A stretch of 64,000 nt of DNA from Planctomycetota bacterium (GCA_014381555.1 JACNLO010000037.1:53335-117334); one strand, 5' to 3'. Shown: positions 1 through 8,532, counted from the stretch's first letter. The notes: a model not told the origin generated them from the letters alone. Program-made: numbers and translations.

Positions 1-22
1 CGGCGGCTTCAGTTGTGTTCAT
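1..22 (-). CDS. Possible 5' end of a divergent gene, cut by window edge
   Basis: An ATG on the minus strand (complement of 20-22) opens a frame reading MNTTEAA up to the window edge. It would be divergent from the gene at 85. Only seven codons are visible, so nothing can be said about function. The main argument is position: a divergent gene pair sharing this short intergenic stretch. Confidence 0.2.
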
Positions 23-63
23 GATTTGCATTGTAGCGTCCCACACATCCTAAGAAGTGGAAA

Positions 64-78
64 CTACAATACTTGTAG
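64..78. promoter_or_regulatory. Small inverted repeat just upstream of the first gene
   Basis: CTACAA and TTGTAG form perfect 6-bp arms around a 3-bp spacer, ending six bases before the ATG at 85. The spacing would suit an operator or a short leader hairpin that covers the ribosome-binding region. No clear Shine-Dalgarno sequence is visible between the repeat and the ATG. The role is inferred only. Confidence 0.25.
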
Positions 79-84
79 ACTAAA

Positions 85-1590
85 ATGATACGTTTTACCC
101 TTTGCTCCAAAAATAGTATTGCCGAAAAACTCGTCAACGTTCATCTCCTCACGAGAGATAATCAAGTGATTCCGGGAAGGGTAACAATTGAAAATGGAAT
201 AATAACTGCTGACGCTCAGGGGCATGCAAACTTCGCAATTGGCATATTGTACGATGCAGGAAATGCTGGTCGCTTGATGCTCCAGACTTCAATTCTTCCT
301 CGTCGAGTTAAGCCATACATGCTTTCACTTGAATTGGCGAGGCATCGCATTAAGTCGTTCCTTGAACTGAGTGAAAACTGGAGTCTTTTTCATCTTTCTG
401 AAGACAACCCCGCAGTACTACGCTGGGAAGAATCTCGATCGATTTTTACGAAAGCCCTTGTGTGCGCCGATCAAAATAAGGCAAACGATTTGGCAAGACG
501 TGCATTAGAAATTTCGATAGATGCTTCTGAACGCCTTGCGATGGCGCATGCACAAATTTTGTTACACCGTCGGTACGCTACAAAAAATGCTTCAAACTCA
601 ACTCTTGGTGTAAACATAGCATCTCAGAGATTTGATGAACCGCTCCGAGCTCTTGTAAGCAATACTATTGATATTGTAAAAATTCCAATGCAATGGTCGG
701 AGATTGAACCAGAAGAAGGGGTCTTTCAATGGGGTTCTATTGATCGTTGGGTAAAGTGGGCGCGTGATCACAAGAAACACATTATTGCTGGCCCATTGCT
801 AGACTTTACTTCAAAGGATGGAATACCAGAGTGGGTTAAAAAAACAGAGCATGATTATTCTTTGTTTCGTGATAAATGTTATGACCATATCGAACGTGTA
901 GTACAAAGGTACGGCGCCGCAGTTCTTTTTTGGAATGTTGCCACTGGGTTAAATCTCAATAGATATGTGAAATTATCTTTGCCAAATTTAGTGGACCTTG
1001 TTCGGACCGCTCGCCTTCTTGTAAAGCAAGGCAGGCAAGGATCGAAAGTGATGATTGAGCTTTCTGAGCCATTTTCAGAATTTGTAGCTACGACTCCTGG
1101 TTCATGTAACGCACACGTATTCCTTTCAAGATTGGCTCAAGAGGGCGTGTCCCTCGATGCGCTGGGGGTTCAGTTTCTTATAGGTGGGCAAGGTGGAAGG
1201 GCAACTCGTGATCTTATGCTCATGAGCGCTAAACTTGACGAATTTCTGCATCTAGATTTTCCGATTATTATTTCGGATTTCGGTACTCCATCGAAGACAA
1301 TACATGAACACTACGGATGGTGGAAATCCCCTTGGGATGAAGAGCGACAAGAACAGTGGACGTCCCAGATGTTTGCAATCGCAATGAGTAAGCCCTTCGT
1401 AGATTCTGTGATATGGACCGATTTATACGACTACAAAACGATGAAACTTCCTACAGCGGGACTCATATCCCTGAAGGGAAAACCAAGGGCAGTCCTAGAC
1501 AAGCTCCTTGCAATGCGCAAGCGACTGAGCAAGCCTTTGGGACCGCTCAATCTGCCAAAACGGAAAGATGCGACCAAGGAAAACGAGTGA
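85..1590 (+). CDS. GH10-like (endo-xylanase fold) protein with altered catalytic motifs
   Basis: The C-terminal two thirds (about residues 175-480) resemble the TIM barrel of glycoside hydrolase family 10. The strand with IPMQWSEIEPEEGVF matches the usual substrate-cleft motif, and it is followed by a GIPEWV stretch. The acid/base position, normally the E of a VVNE motif, falls in WNVATG (about residues 283-288) and has no glutamate. The nucleophile region, normally TELD, reads ISDFGT (about 392-397), with D in place of E. The N-terminal 170 residues match nothing I recognise and there is no evident signal peptide. The protein may therefore be a non-hydrolytic carbohydrate binder or a diverged enzyme. 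Its stop overlaps the start of the next gene. Confidence 0.6.
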   Translation: MIRFTLCSKNSIAEKLVNVHLLTRDNQVIPGRVTIENGIITADAQGHANFAIGILYDAGNAGRLMLQTSILPRRVKPYMLSLELARHRIKSFLELSENWSLFHLSEDNPAVLRWEESRSIFTKALVCADQNKANDLARRALEISIDASERLAMAHAQILLHRRYATKNASNSTLGVNIASQRFDEPLRALVSNTIDIVKIPMQWSEIEPEEGVFQWGSIDRWVKWARDHKKHIIAGPLLDFTSKDGIPEWVKKTEHDYSLFRDKCYDHIERVVQRYGAAVLFWNVATGLNLNRYVKLSLPNLVDLVRTARLLVKQGRQGSKVMIELSEPFSEFVATTPGSCNAHVFLSRLAQEGVSLDALGVQFLIGGQGGRATRDLMLMSAKLDEFLHLDFPIIISDFGTPSKTIHEHYGWWKSPWDEERQEQWTSQMFAIAMSKPFVDSVIWTDLYDYKTMKLPTAGLISLKGKPRAVLDKLLAMRKRLSKPLGPLNLPKRKDATKENE

Positions 1591-1898
1591 GACGTATTGG
1601 GGCAACCCCGATTTCGATTCTGCTCATTCTCTACTGTGCATACCTCTCTGTTTCATATTCAATTCCTAATACTGGGGATGTTGCGGTAGAGCCATTTAGG
1701 GTATGTCTTCAAACTGACCAGGCAGATGTCCTAGAGTTACTCCCTGGAATTGGACCGACAATGGCTGACAGGATTGTTGAATTTCGAAAAGAACATGCCA
1801 TTGAATCACCAGATGATTTACTTCAGATACACGGCATTGGGAAAAAAACGGTTGATGAATTACGCTTACTGACAACTTCGGAGCCTAGAACGCAATGA
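1587..1898 (+). CDS. ComEA-like helix-hairpin-helix DNA-binding protein
   Basis: I chose the GTG at 1587, which overlaps the upstream stop as GTGA and follows an AAGGA ribosome-binding site. It gives a 103-residue protein. Residues of about 8-25 (ISILLILYCAYLSVSYS) form a membrane anchor or signal peptide. The rest contains tandem helix-hairpin-helix motifs, LLPGIGPTMADRI and IHGIGKKTVDEL, as in ComEA, the envelope DNA receptor of natural transformation. The same fold also occurs in other small DNA-binding proteins. The gene ends in an ATGA overlap with mfd, so the two are probably translated together. A link to DNA uptake is plausible given the pilus cluster further along, but no comEC is seen here. 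Confidence 0.7.
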   Translation: MRRIGATPISILLILYCAYLSVSYSIPNTGDVAVEPFRVCLQTDQADVLELLPGIGPTMADRIVEFRKEHAIESPDDLLQIHGIGKKTVDELRLLTTSEPRTQ

Positions 1899-4800
1899 GC
1901 GGAAAACATGTGTACTCGGCAATTGAAGAAGTGTCTTCGTTAATGGACGTGCAAGGATGTGTAACAGTGGGGCCAGTGAGTGGTTCATTTGGAGCGATGG
2001 CGGTTTCTGAATTGTGCAAGAAAAGAAGTGTTCTTTTTGTGACGGCTCATCTAGATGATGCAGATGAAAGTGTCGTAATGCTTCGAGATTTGGGAATACA
2101 AGTAGAAGTGTTTCCAGCTCTAGAAGTAGAAATTGCAAAAGATATTCTCGCTACGCGTTATGCCTTGCTCGATTCACTTCAACGTAGCCATGCGCCAAAC
2201 GTAATAGTTGCAAGCGTTCCTGCACTCATGCAAAAAACCCCTTCACCTTTAGAAGTGAAGTCGGTTGTTAGACGAATCCAATTCGGTGATTCATGCTCGC
2301 TAAGTGAATTGCAGCAATGGCTTGTTGATGCAGGGTATGAACGGCGTGAAACTGTTGATGAAGCTTCTCAATTTGCACTTCGTGGTGGCATTCTAGATAT
2401 TGCAACTGCTGCTGGTGAATTTGTGCGTCTTGATTTTTTTGGCGATACGATTGAGGCGATAAATGAAATTGACCCCGTGTCACTTGGGTCTGACTGTGTA
2501 ATTGATGAAGTAATTCTTACAACTTCGATACCTACAGAAAACGAATCAAATCTTGTCCAACACATTCCTAATTCGTGGTGTGTTGTGCTGGATGATGCCG
2601 GCGAGATTTCACAACAGGCAAGGAGTTACTTTGATCGTGTTACTGACTCCTCGAAATTAGCACATCTTGATGATGTTCAAGCAGAGATGGTTCGAAGGTT
2701 ATCTGGTGTTATTGGCTGTAGTGGACCTCCCGCTGTTGGTGTGGAGATTCAGTTGCCAGTGAGATCATTACCAATTTTTTCAACTGTTGCTTCTGAAGCA
2801 CTCGCAGAATTGGTCGAGATGTCAAAGGTTCGCAGCGTTCTGCTTACTTGCAGAACATCTGGCGAGGCAGAGCGCATGAAAGAGTTGATGACAACTGGAC
2901 AAGAACTTGAAAGTGCTCAACAATTGCATGTCGTGGAAACCTTTGTACACAGGGGTTTCTTGCTTGGCGATGACTTTGCGATTGTTCCAACTCACGAAAT
3001 ATTCCATAGGTACGAATTAAGACGTGGTGTTCGCTCAAAACAAAAAACAATGCGTCAGGCAATGGCATCTTTTGATGTTGATGACATTGTTGTGCACCGC
3101 GACCATGGAATTGCACAGTATTTAGGTATTCGACATCTGGATGGGCAGGAAGAAATTGAGTATCTAACTCTTAAATTTGCAGGAGGAAAGTTGCTTCATG
3201 TCCCTGGAACGCATGCTCATCTTGTGCAACGGTATGTTGGTGCTTTTAAGGGTCGCCCTGAACTTTCAACATTGGGCGGTACGCGTTGGGCAAATCAAAA
3301 AGTAAAAGCTAAAGGAGCAGTTGTAGATTTGGCGCATGAGATGATTCGCGTTCAAGCAATTCGAGAGTCTGCTCCGGGGATTGCCTTTCCCGAAGATACA
3401 CAATGGATGCAGGAATTTGAATCTAGTTTTCCGTGGGAAGAAACGGAAGATCAAAATGTTGCGATAGCGGCAGTTAAAACTGATATGCAATCTTCTCGGC
3501 CAATGGATCGACTTATTTGTGGCGATGTTGGATTTGGAAAAACTGAAATAGCAATTCGCGCAGCTTTTAAAGCCGCCGAGTCTGGGCGCCAAGTTGCAAT
3601 CCTTGTTCCAACAACAGTTCTTGCGGTACAACATGAACGGACAATTCAAAAACGACTCGCAGATTATCCATTTGTTGTGGAATCATTAACACGGTTTCAC
3701 ACGCCTGCTGAACAGAAAGAAATATTAGAACGGGTTTCCAGGGGCGAAGTAGACATTCTAATCGGGACGCATCGTATATTAAGCAAGGACGTGTTTTTCA
3801 GTCGCCTTGGACTTGTTGTGATTGATGAAGAACAACGCTTCGGGGTTGAACATAAGCAACGTCTTCTAGCATTGCGAGCAGAGGCCGATGTATTAACCCT
3901 TACAGCAACGCCGATTCCACGTACATTGCACATGGCATTGCTTGGGATTCGAGATATCAGTTCTCTGCAGATTGCGCCAGTTGATCGGAGGGCAGTTGTG
4001 ACTGAGATAAAAAGCTGGGATACACAACTTGTAAAAGATGGCATATTGCGGGAACTAGCTCGCGAAGGGCAAGTTTTTTATGTTCATAACAGAGTATTCG
4101 ATATCGAAGAGGTAGCTGAAGAAATCAGAAACCTTGTTCCAGAGGCACGCGTTATTGTTGGTCATGGGCAGATGCCTCCTAGGGCTCTTGAAAAAGTTAT
4201 GCTTGATTTTGTTCAAGGAAATGCAGATGTATTAGTTTCAACAACAATTATTGAGTCGGGGATTGATATTCCTAGTGCGAATACAATGTTCATTGATGAT
4301 GCTGATCGTTTTGGGCTTTCCGATTTGCACCAACTAAGAGGAAGAGTTGGCAGGTACAAACATCGGGCGTATTGCACTTTGCTCCTCCCACGTGATCGAT
4401 TTGTAAATACCACTGCAAGAAAACGATTGCACGCTATTGAACAATTTTCAATGCTCGGAGCTGGGTTTCAAATTGCTCTTCGTGACCTTGAAATTCGCGG
4501 AGCTGGAAATTTGCTTGGTGCTGAGCAGTCGGGTCATATTGCAGCAGTCGGGTATGAAATGTATTGCCAGTTACTTGAGCAGGCAGTACAGCGCTTGAAA
4601 GATGGTAAGAAAACTTCATTGCTAGAGACCATGATTGACCTTGGAGAAACCGGAACAATTCCAACAGTATGTATTGCGGCTCCTTCAAGACGGCTTTCAA
4701 TGTACTGTCGCCTTGCCCAGTGCGAGAGCCAGCGTGAGGTGGATGTTGTTGTTCACGACTTAAAAACGGGCTATGGCGATTTGCCTGACGGGCTTTTGCG

Positions 4801-5071
4801 TCTTGTTCGCTATCACGAATTAAGAGTAGCAGCAGCTCTACTGAATATTGCTTCGATGACCCTTGATGAAGAAGATGTAGTTATTCGGACGAAGGATGTA
4901 GATTCTCTTCGTAATAGATTAAAAATGGCTGGTGGAACTCTAAGGCAAGTTGGGAACGGCTCATCAACGGGGTTTGTTGCGTTGTATTACAGGTCTGCTA
5001 ATCAGGATGAATCTATGAGTATCTTGTCTGAGTTGCATCATCATCTTGTAGAATCAAGTTGCGTGTCGTAG
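1895..5071 (+). CDS. mfd: Transcription-repair coupling factor Mfd
   Basis: A 1058-residue ATP-driven DNA translocase that removes RNA polymerase stalled at lesions and recruits UvrA. In order it shows a UvrB-like N-terminal region with the typical REDLR-like block diverged (about 130-215), a CarD-like RNA-polymerase interaction domain beginning near DIVVHRDHGIAQYLG (about 395), and the translocase. The translocase has Walker A GDVGFGKTE (about 544), DEEQRFG (about 643), the TATPIPRTLHMAL block and a QLRGRVGR motif VI. A C-terminal TRCF domain follows. It is slightly shorter than the roughly 1150 residues of E. coli Mfd, mostly at the N-terminus. The ATG overlaps the preceding stop. Confidence 0.97.
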   Translation: MSGKHVYSAIEEVSSLMDVQGCVTVGPVSGSFGAMAVSELCKKRSVLFVTAHLDDADESVVMLRDLGIQVEVFPALEVEIAKDILATRYALLDSLQRSHAPNVIVASVPALMQKTPSPLEVKSVVRRIQFGDSCSLSELQQWLVDAGYERRETVDEASQFALRGGILDIATAAGEFVRLDFFGDTIEAINEIDPVSLGSDCVIDEVILTTSIPTENESNLVQHIPNSWCVVLDDAGEISQQARSYFDRVTDSSKLAHLDDVQAEMVRRLSGVIGCSGPPAVGVEIQLPVRSLPIFSTVASEALAELVEMSKVRSVLLTCRTSGEAERMKELMTTGQELESAQQLHVVETFVHRGFLLGDDFAIVPTHEIFHRYELRRGVRSKQKTMRQAMASFDVDDIVVHRDHGIAQYLGIRHLDGQEEIEYLTLKFAGGKLLHVPGTHAHLVQRYVGAFKGRPELSTLGGTRWANQKVKAKGAVVDLAHEMIRVQAIRESAPGIAFPEDTQWMQEFESSFPWEETEDQNVAIAAVKTDMQSSRPMDRLICGDVGFGKTEIAIRAAFKAAESGRQVAILVPTTVLAVQHERTIQKRLADYPFVVESLTRFHTPAEQKEILERVSRGEVDILIGTHRILSKDVFFSRLGLVVIDEEQRFGVEHKQRLLALRAEADVLTLTATPIPRTLHMALLGIRDISSLQIAPVDRRAVVTEIKSWDTQLVKDGILRELAREGQVFYVHNRVFDIEEVAEEIRNLVPEARVIVGHGQMPPRALEKVMLDFVQGNADVLVSTTIIESGIDIPSANTMFIDDADRFGLSDLHQLRGRVGRYKHRAYCTLLLPRDRFVNTTARKRLHAIEQFSMLGAGFQIALRDLEIRGAGNLLGAEQSGHIAAVGYEMYCQLLEQAVQRLKDGKKTSLLETMIDLGETGTIPTVCIAAPSRRLSMYCRLAQCESQREVDVVVHDLKTGYGDLPDGLLRLVRYHELRVAAALLNIASMTLDEEDVVIRTKDVDSLRNRLKMAGGTLRQVGNGSSTGFVALYYRSANQDESMSILSELHHHLVESSCVS

Positions 5072-5090
5072 ACGGCCGATAGAAAAACTC

Positions 5091-5480
5091 ATGTGTTCCA
5101 TTTCTCAAACTGGTCGTAGGACCTTGCCCCCAACTCACGATTCCTTGACGCATAAGTTTTCCGTCAACGGTCACGAAGGGTACCTTACGATTGGGTTATT
5201 TGAAGATGGAACGCCAGGGGAGATATTTATTAAGATGAGCAAAGAGGGCTCAACACTTTCGGGATTGATTCAAGGTTTTTGTAGAGCGTTTTCTTTAGCG
5301 ATTCAATACGGTTTGCCGGTTTCTGATGCGGTAGATCGTTTTCGAAATATGCGATTTGATCCAATGGGTCGAACAGCAAATCCTGATATTCCAAATGCGA
5401 CAAGTATTCTTGACTATGTCGTTCAATTTCTTGAATACGAATTCAATATCCTTTCATCACGAGAGGCATCTGCTGCGTAA
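5091..5480 (+). CDS. Free-standing TSCPD domain (C-terminal part of B12-dependent ribonucleotide reductase)
   Basis: The 129-residue protein matches the C-terminal domain of class II (adenosylcobalamin-dependent) ribonucleotide reductases. It begins RRTLPPTHDSLTHKF and has the GYLTIGLFEDGTPGEIFI and KEGSTLSGLI blocks, the R(F)xPxGxTxNPDIP element and a final SILDYVVQFLEYEF. Here it stands alone: the catalytic barrel is not in this window, and mfd lies directly upstream, 19 bases away. Split NrdJ proteins (NrdJa plus NrdJb) are known in pseudomonads, so this may be the partner of a catalytic subunit encoded elsewhere, or a regulatory TSCPD protein. A good terminator follows. Confidence 0.8.
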   Translation: MCSISQTGRRTLPPTHDSLTHKFSVNGHEGYLTIGLFEDGTPGEIFIKMSKEGSTLSGLIQGFCRAFSLAIQYGLPVSDAVDRFRNMRFDPMGRTANPDIPNATSILDYVVQFLEYEFNILSSREASAA

Positions 5481-5509
5481 CGCCGGAGATCCCTACTCTA
5501 GATAATTAC

Positions 5510-5537
5510 AAAAGCTCGCCACACCTGGCGAGCTTTT
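5510..5537. terminator. Bidirectional intrinsic terminator
   Basis: A perfect 11-bp stem, AAAAGCTCGCC pairing with GGCGAGCTTTT around a 6-base loop, lies between the convergent TSCPD gene and rplI. The T run at the end of the right arm and the A run at the start of the left arm let it stop transcription from both sides. Confidence 0.85.
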
Positions 5538-5562
5538 GTTCTGTAATCGGAGTAATGCTATA

Positions 5563-6150
5563 TTAAGAAGCTTCGACAGTTTCTTCAGTTTCTTCCGAAG
5601 TGTTTTCTTCTTCTGCATCTGCTTGTTTTTCAATAACAATCAAATTGCCCTCATCATCAAATTCCATATCTTCGCGGTCTTCAAGAGGTCTGTCTGGGTT
5701 CACAAGAACCTCAACATCCACCTTCAAGTCGCTTCCGAATTGGATAGTGACATGAAATTCACCAATGCGACGAATTGCTTGGTGAAGGCGAACTGCACGA
5801 GTATCAACGGTGAATCCATTTTCAATGAGAGCATCTGCGATATCACGTTGTGTAACAGAGCCGTAAAGGCCGCCTTGGTCATTTGCGCTTCTAGTGAGCG
5901 TAAGCACGATGCCTTCAAGTTTTTCGATAATAGAAGCTTGCTCTGATCGTTTTGCTTCGTAATCTTTGAGTGCGATTTCACGAGCTTCGGCTAGAGCTGC
6001 AATTTTTTCAGGTGTTGGTGTTTCTGCCAGCCCCATTGGTAGAAGATAGTTACGAGCGAACCCTGTTCTAACGCGAACAATATCGCCAACAATTCCTAGG
6101 TTCTCTACGTTTGATGTGAGAAGGAGTTCAATTCTTCGTGTGCTTGCCAT
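5563..6150 (-). CDS. rplI: 50S ribosomal protein L9 with acidic C-terminal tail
   Basis: The N-terminal rRNA-binding domain (IELLLTSNVENLGIVGDIVRVRTGFARNYLLP) is clear, followed by the long connecting helix and the C-terminal domain ending near HVTIQFGSDLKVDVEVLV. The protein has 195 residues against about 150 usually. The excess is a glutamate-rich tail after residue 150 that has no counterpart in standard L9. It is the last gene of the glmU-to-rplI run and lies 92 bases after ssb. The usual rpsR gene is missing from that gap. A AAAGGA ribosome-binding site precedes the ATG. Confidence 0.95.
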   Translation of the reverse strand: MASTRRIELLLTSNVENLGIVGDIVRVRTGFARNYLLPMGLAETPTPEKIAALAEAREIALKDYEAKRSEQASIIEKLEGIVLTLTRSANDQGGLYGSVTQRDIADALIENGFTVDTRAVRLHQAIRRIGEFHVTIQFGSDLKVDVEVLVNPDRPLEDREDMEFDDEGNLIVIEKQADAEEENTSEETEETVEAS

Positions 6151-6242
6151 GTTGTGATGTCCTTTCTAAGGAAAGTTAGGAGTCGCCGGCACGACCCCAA
6201 CTGATATAGGTAGACGCTTGCCGGTGCATCGGTTATTAAAAA

Positions 6243-6650
6243 TCAGAATGGGATGTCATCTGCTGGAGGTGCAGCAGTTGTCGCAGTGCCTGCTGGCGGA
6301 GGAGTGGACGATTGTCCACCCTTGGAGTCAATAAATTGGAAACTCTCAATCACAACTTTGAGTTTAGAACGATTGTTTCCATCTTTGTCTTGCCATTGGT
6401 CAAGTTTTAGCCGACCCTCAACAAACACTGGCTTCCCTTTGGAGAGGTATTGGGACATAACTTCGGCAGTTCGACCCCAAGCTTCGCAGTCGACAAACGT
6501 CGTTTCCTCACGCATTGTGCCTTCGCGATCTTTAAATTTGCGATTCATAGCAATACCGATTTGCGCAACAGATTGGTTGCTTGGTGTTTGCTTTAGTTCG
6601 GGATCTCGGGTGAGATTGCCCATGATGAGGACTTTGTTATATGTAGCCAT
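6243..6650 (-). CDS. ssb: Single-stranded DNA-binding protein
   Basis: A 135-residue OB-fold protein that coats single-stranded DNA in replication and repair. It shows the N-terminal NKVLIMGNLTRDPEL, the FVDCEAWGRTAE strand and the GRLKLDQW block. A short P/T/A-rich linker follows, and the acidic C-terminal tip DDIPF is the docking site for partner proteins. It sits between rpsF and rplI, the common bacterial arrangement. A GGAGAAA ribosome-binding site precedes the ATG. Confidence 0.97.
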   Translation of the reverse strand: MATYNKVLIMGNLTRDPELKQTPSNQSVAQIGIAMNRKFKDREGTMREETTFVDCEAWGRTAEVMSQYLSKGKPVFVEGRLKLDQWQDKDGNNRSKLKVVIESFQFIDSKGGQSSTPPPAGTATTAAPPADDIPF

Positions 6651-6716
6651 AATGTTTCTCCAACTTGTAATTCTACCAGAAAAAACAGGAAGATCGATTT
6701 TCGTTGCTTTTTTTCG

Positions 6717-7247
6717 TTACGTTTCGCTTGGTTCTTCGGTAGCGACCTGTGCAACTTCTTCAGCCACCTCGTTTGCCACTTCTTCAGGAATCTCCGGCTC
6801 TGGAGTTGGTTCTTTGGCGACTTGGTCTTCTTTTCTAGTAACAGTACTTCCTGCAGAAGTGCCTTTTTCAGATGTCTTTTCGCCTCGAAGTTTGATTTCG
6901 TCTGCGAGATCTTGGGCACCTTCATTTGCTTCGATGATTTCGGTTGGGAGATGTTCCGCGCGGGTAACCATCATTCTGAGCAATTGTTCTGATTGATTGC
7001 AGCGACGTTCAAGGTCACTGATAGCAGCGGTTGGTGAATTAAAATAGACCAAGAAGTATACGCCTCGTTTGTTGCCATCTATTTCGTAAGCGAGTCGACG
7101 GTCGTCCCATTTACGGAAATTAATAACAGATACGCCTGATTTATCAAGGAGTTCCTTGAGGTGGTCTACGGCTTCTTGTAGGTTTGCTGTTGCTGATTGT
7201 GGAAAAAGAAACATGCCTTCATACAATGCAGTTCGTTCGTTGCTCAT
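6717..7247 (-). CDS. rpsF: 30S ribosomal protein S6 with long acidic tail
   Basis: Residues 1-100 are a standard S6: YEGMFLFPQS, the WDDRRLAYEIDGNKRGVYFLVYF strand pair, and the LLRMMVTRAEHLP end. The remaining 75 residues are rich in E, T, P and V and look unstructured. This makes 176 residues against about 100-135 in most bacteria. The gene starts eight bases after the pth stop and precedes ssb. S6 normally pairs with S18 on the 30S platform, but the S18 gene is not in this operon. Confidence 0.95.
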   Translation of the reverse strand: MSNERTALYEGMFLFPQSATANLQEAVDHLKELLDKSGVSVINFRKWDDRRLAYEIDGNKRGVYFLVYFNSPTAAISDLERRCNQSEQLLRMMVTRAEHLPTEIIEANEGAQDLADEIKLRGEKTSEKGTSAGSTVTRKEDQVAKEPTPEPEIPEEVANEVAEEVAQVATEEPSET

Positions 7248-7254
7248 AATAATA

Positions 7255-7842
7255 TTACCTCGTAGTTTCTGAATTCTGAGTTTCGTTAAATATATTCATT
7301 GCTTCGTCAATGCCTGAATGAATCCAAGTTATTGCAGCATTGACTGCGTGGGAAAGTGCTGGTTCAATTATTTCCTGTTGATCAGGAGTGAATTTGCCAA
7401 GCACGTAATCTGATTGTGGAATTAATCCTGGTTCGTCAACTCCGATCCGGAGCCGCGCCCACTCGCCACCTCCAAGGTGGTTTGTGACATCAGTTAAACC
7501 ATTGTGTCCACCTGCTGTTCCATTGTTTTTAAGACGAATTGAACCGCAGGGGAGGTGGATGTCATCCACAACGAGAAGCAAATCCACAGTTGGATCTGCC
7601 TTGTAAAAAGAAATTGCTTGCTTAATTGGCTGGCCACTCCTGTTCATGAATTGTTGGGGTTTCATGAGAAGTACCTTCTCGCCATTAGCTCTAGCTTCAA
7701 TGACCACAGCGTCAAACTTGGATGTCGCGGGCTCGCCGGGTGCAAGTTGCCTTGCAATGCTATCAATAACTTCGAACCCAACATTATGCCGAGTACGATT
7801 GTATTTTGAGCCAGGATTTCCAAGACCAACGATGAGTTTCAT
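7255..7842 (-). CDS. pth: Peptidyl-tRNA hydrolase
   Basis: A 195-residue Pth1-type enzyme that cleaves peptidyl-tRNA dropped by ribosomes. It begins with the signature LIVGLGNPGSKYNRTRHNVGF, in which the catalytic His is the one in RHNVG. The KPQQFMNRSG block and the VVDDIHLPCGSIRLK and GTAGGHNGL motifs are all present. The start overlaps the rplY stop as ATGA, indicating translational coupling. The order glmU-prs-rplY-pth matches the gcaD-prs-ctc-spoVC arrangement of Bacillus. Confidence 0.97.
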   Translation of the reverse strand: MKLIVGLGNPGSKYNRTRHNVGFEVIDSIARQLAPGEPATSKFDAVVIEARANGEKVLLMKPQQFMNRSGQPIKQAISFYKADPTVDLLLVVDDIHLPCGSIRLKNNGTAGGHNGLTDVTNHLGGGEWARLRIGVDEPGLIPQSDYVLGKFTPDQQEIIEPALSHAVNAAITWIHSGIDEAMNIFNETQNSETTR

Positions 7843-8513
7843 TCTTCACTCGCCCCTTCGGTTGAATCTTCTGAAGTTGCTTCACTAATAACTTCAGGTG
7901 ATGCTTGTTCAGTTTCTTCATCCATGGCTACTCCTTCACCTACTTCTTGCTCTTCTACTTCTTCTTGGACGATGGTCACGTGAGCAATGTGTCGCTCTGG
8001 ATCAAGAATCGCTCGGACTCCTTCAGGTAGGGTCAAGTCGCCAATAGTGAATACTTCTTCAACTGTAGATAGGTCAACCTTAATTGAATCTGGAATATCT
8101 TTTACCATGCATTCGATTTCAATCTTTGGCCGTGGTATTTCAAGAATAGCTCCATCGGCAGATGCGTTAATCGGTTGACCAGAAATATCCAGTGTCATAG
8201 TGATTGTCACAACTTGTTTCAAATCTACGCGAGCAAAATCAAGATGGATGAGATTATCGCCAAGATAACCAAATTGAAGGTCTTTGACCAACACGGTTGC
8301 AGGGCTACCGTCACCATTGTCAAGTTCCATGATGTGGTTGCCATCGCGTAGATACGCGACTGCTTCTTTTTCATCTACACTTACTGAGACGGGTTCTGTT
8401 CCTTTGCTATAAATAGTCGCAGGGAGTCGACCGTTTTTGCGAAGACGCCGGGCATACGTTGTGCCAAGTTTATCTCGCAGCTCTACTTTTAATATGGGTG
8501 CTTTTTGTGCCAT
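7839..8513 (-). CDS. rplY: 50S ribosomal protein L25 (Ctc/TL5 family)
   Basis: A 224-residue two-domain L25 of the Ctc/TL5 type, which binds 5S rRNA. The N-terminal domain has the ELRDKLGTTYARRLRKNGRLPATIY block, and the C-terminal beta domain includes HLDFARVDLKQVVTITM. A tail of about 45 residues, strongly enriched in E and S, ends the protein, as in L9 and S6 of the same operon. It lies 19 bases after prs and overlaps pth. Confidence 0.93.
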   Translation of the reverse strand: MAQKAPILKVELRDKLGTTYARRLRKNGRLPATIYSKGTEPVSVSVDEKEAVAYLRDGNHIMELDNGDGSPATVLVKDLQFGYLGDNLIHLDFARVDLKQVVTITMTLDISGQPINASADGAILEIPRPKIEIECMVKDIPDSIKVDLSTVEEVFTIGDLTLPEGVRAILDPERHIAHVTIVQEEVEEQEVGEGVAMDEETEQASPEVISEATSEDSTEGASEE

Positions 8514-8532
8514 TTCTTTTCCTATCTAAACT

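Noticed and set aside
1413..1586. Upstream extension of the ComEA-like gene
   Set aside because: It overlaps the end of the GH10-like gene in another frame. The GTG at 1587 has a ribosome site and directly precedes the membrane segment.
3266..4044. Minus-strand frames of 115-127 codons inside mfd
   Set aside because: They lie wholly inside the mfd helicase domain and their sequences look like reverse translations of conserved motifs.
6253..6996. A 247-codon plus-strand frame antisense to ssb and rpsF
   Set aside because: Both genes beneath it are certain and its translation shows no domain or composition typical of a protein. It is a codon-bias shadow.
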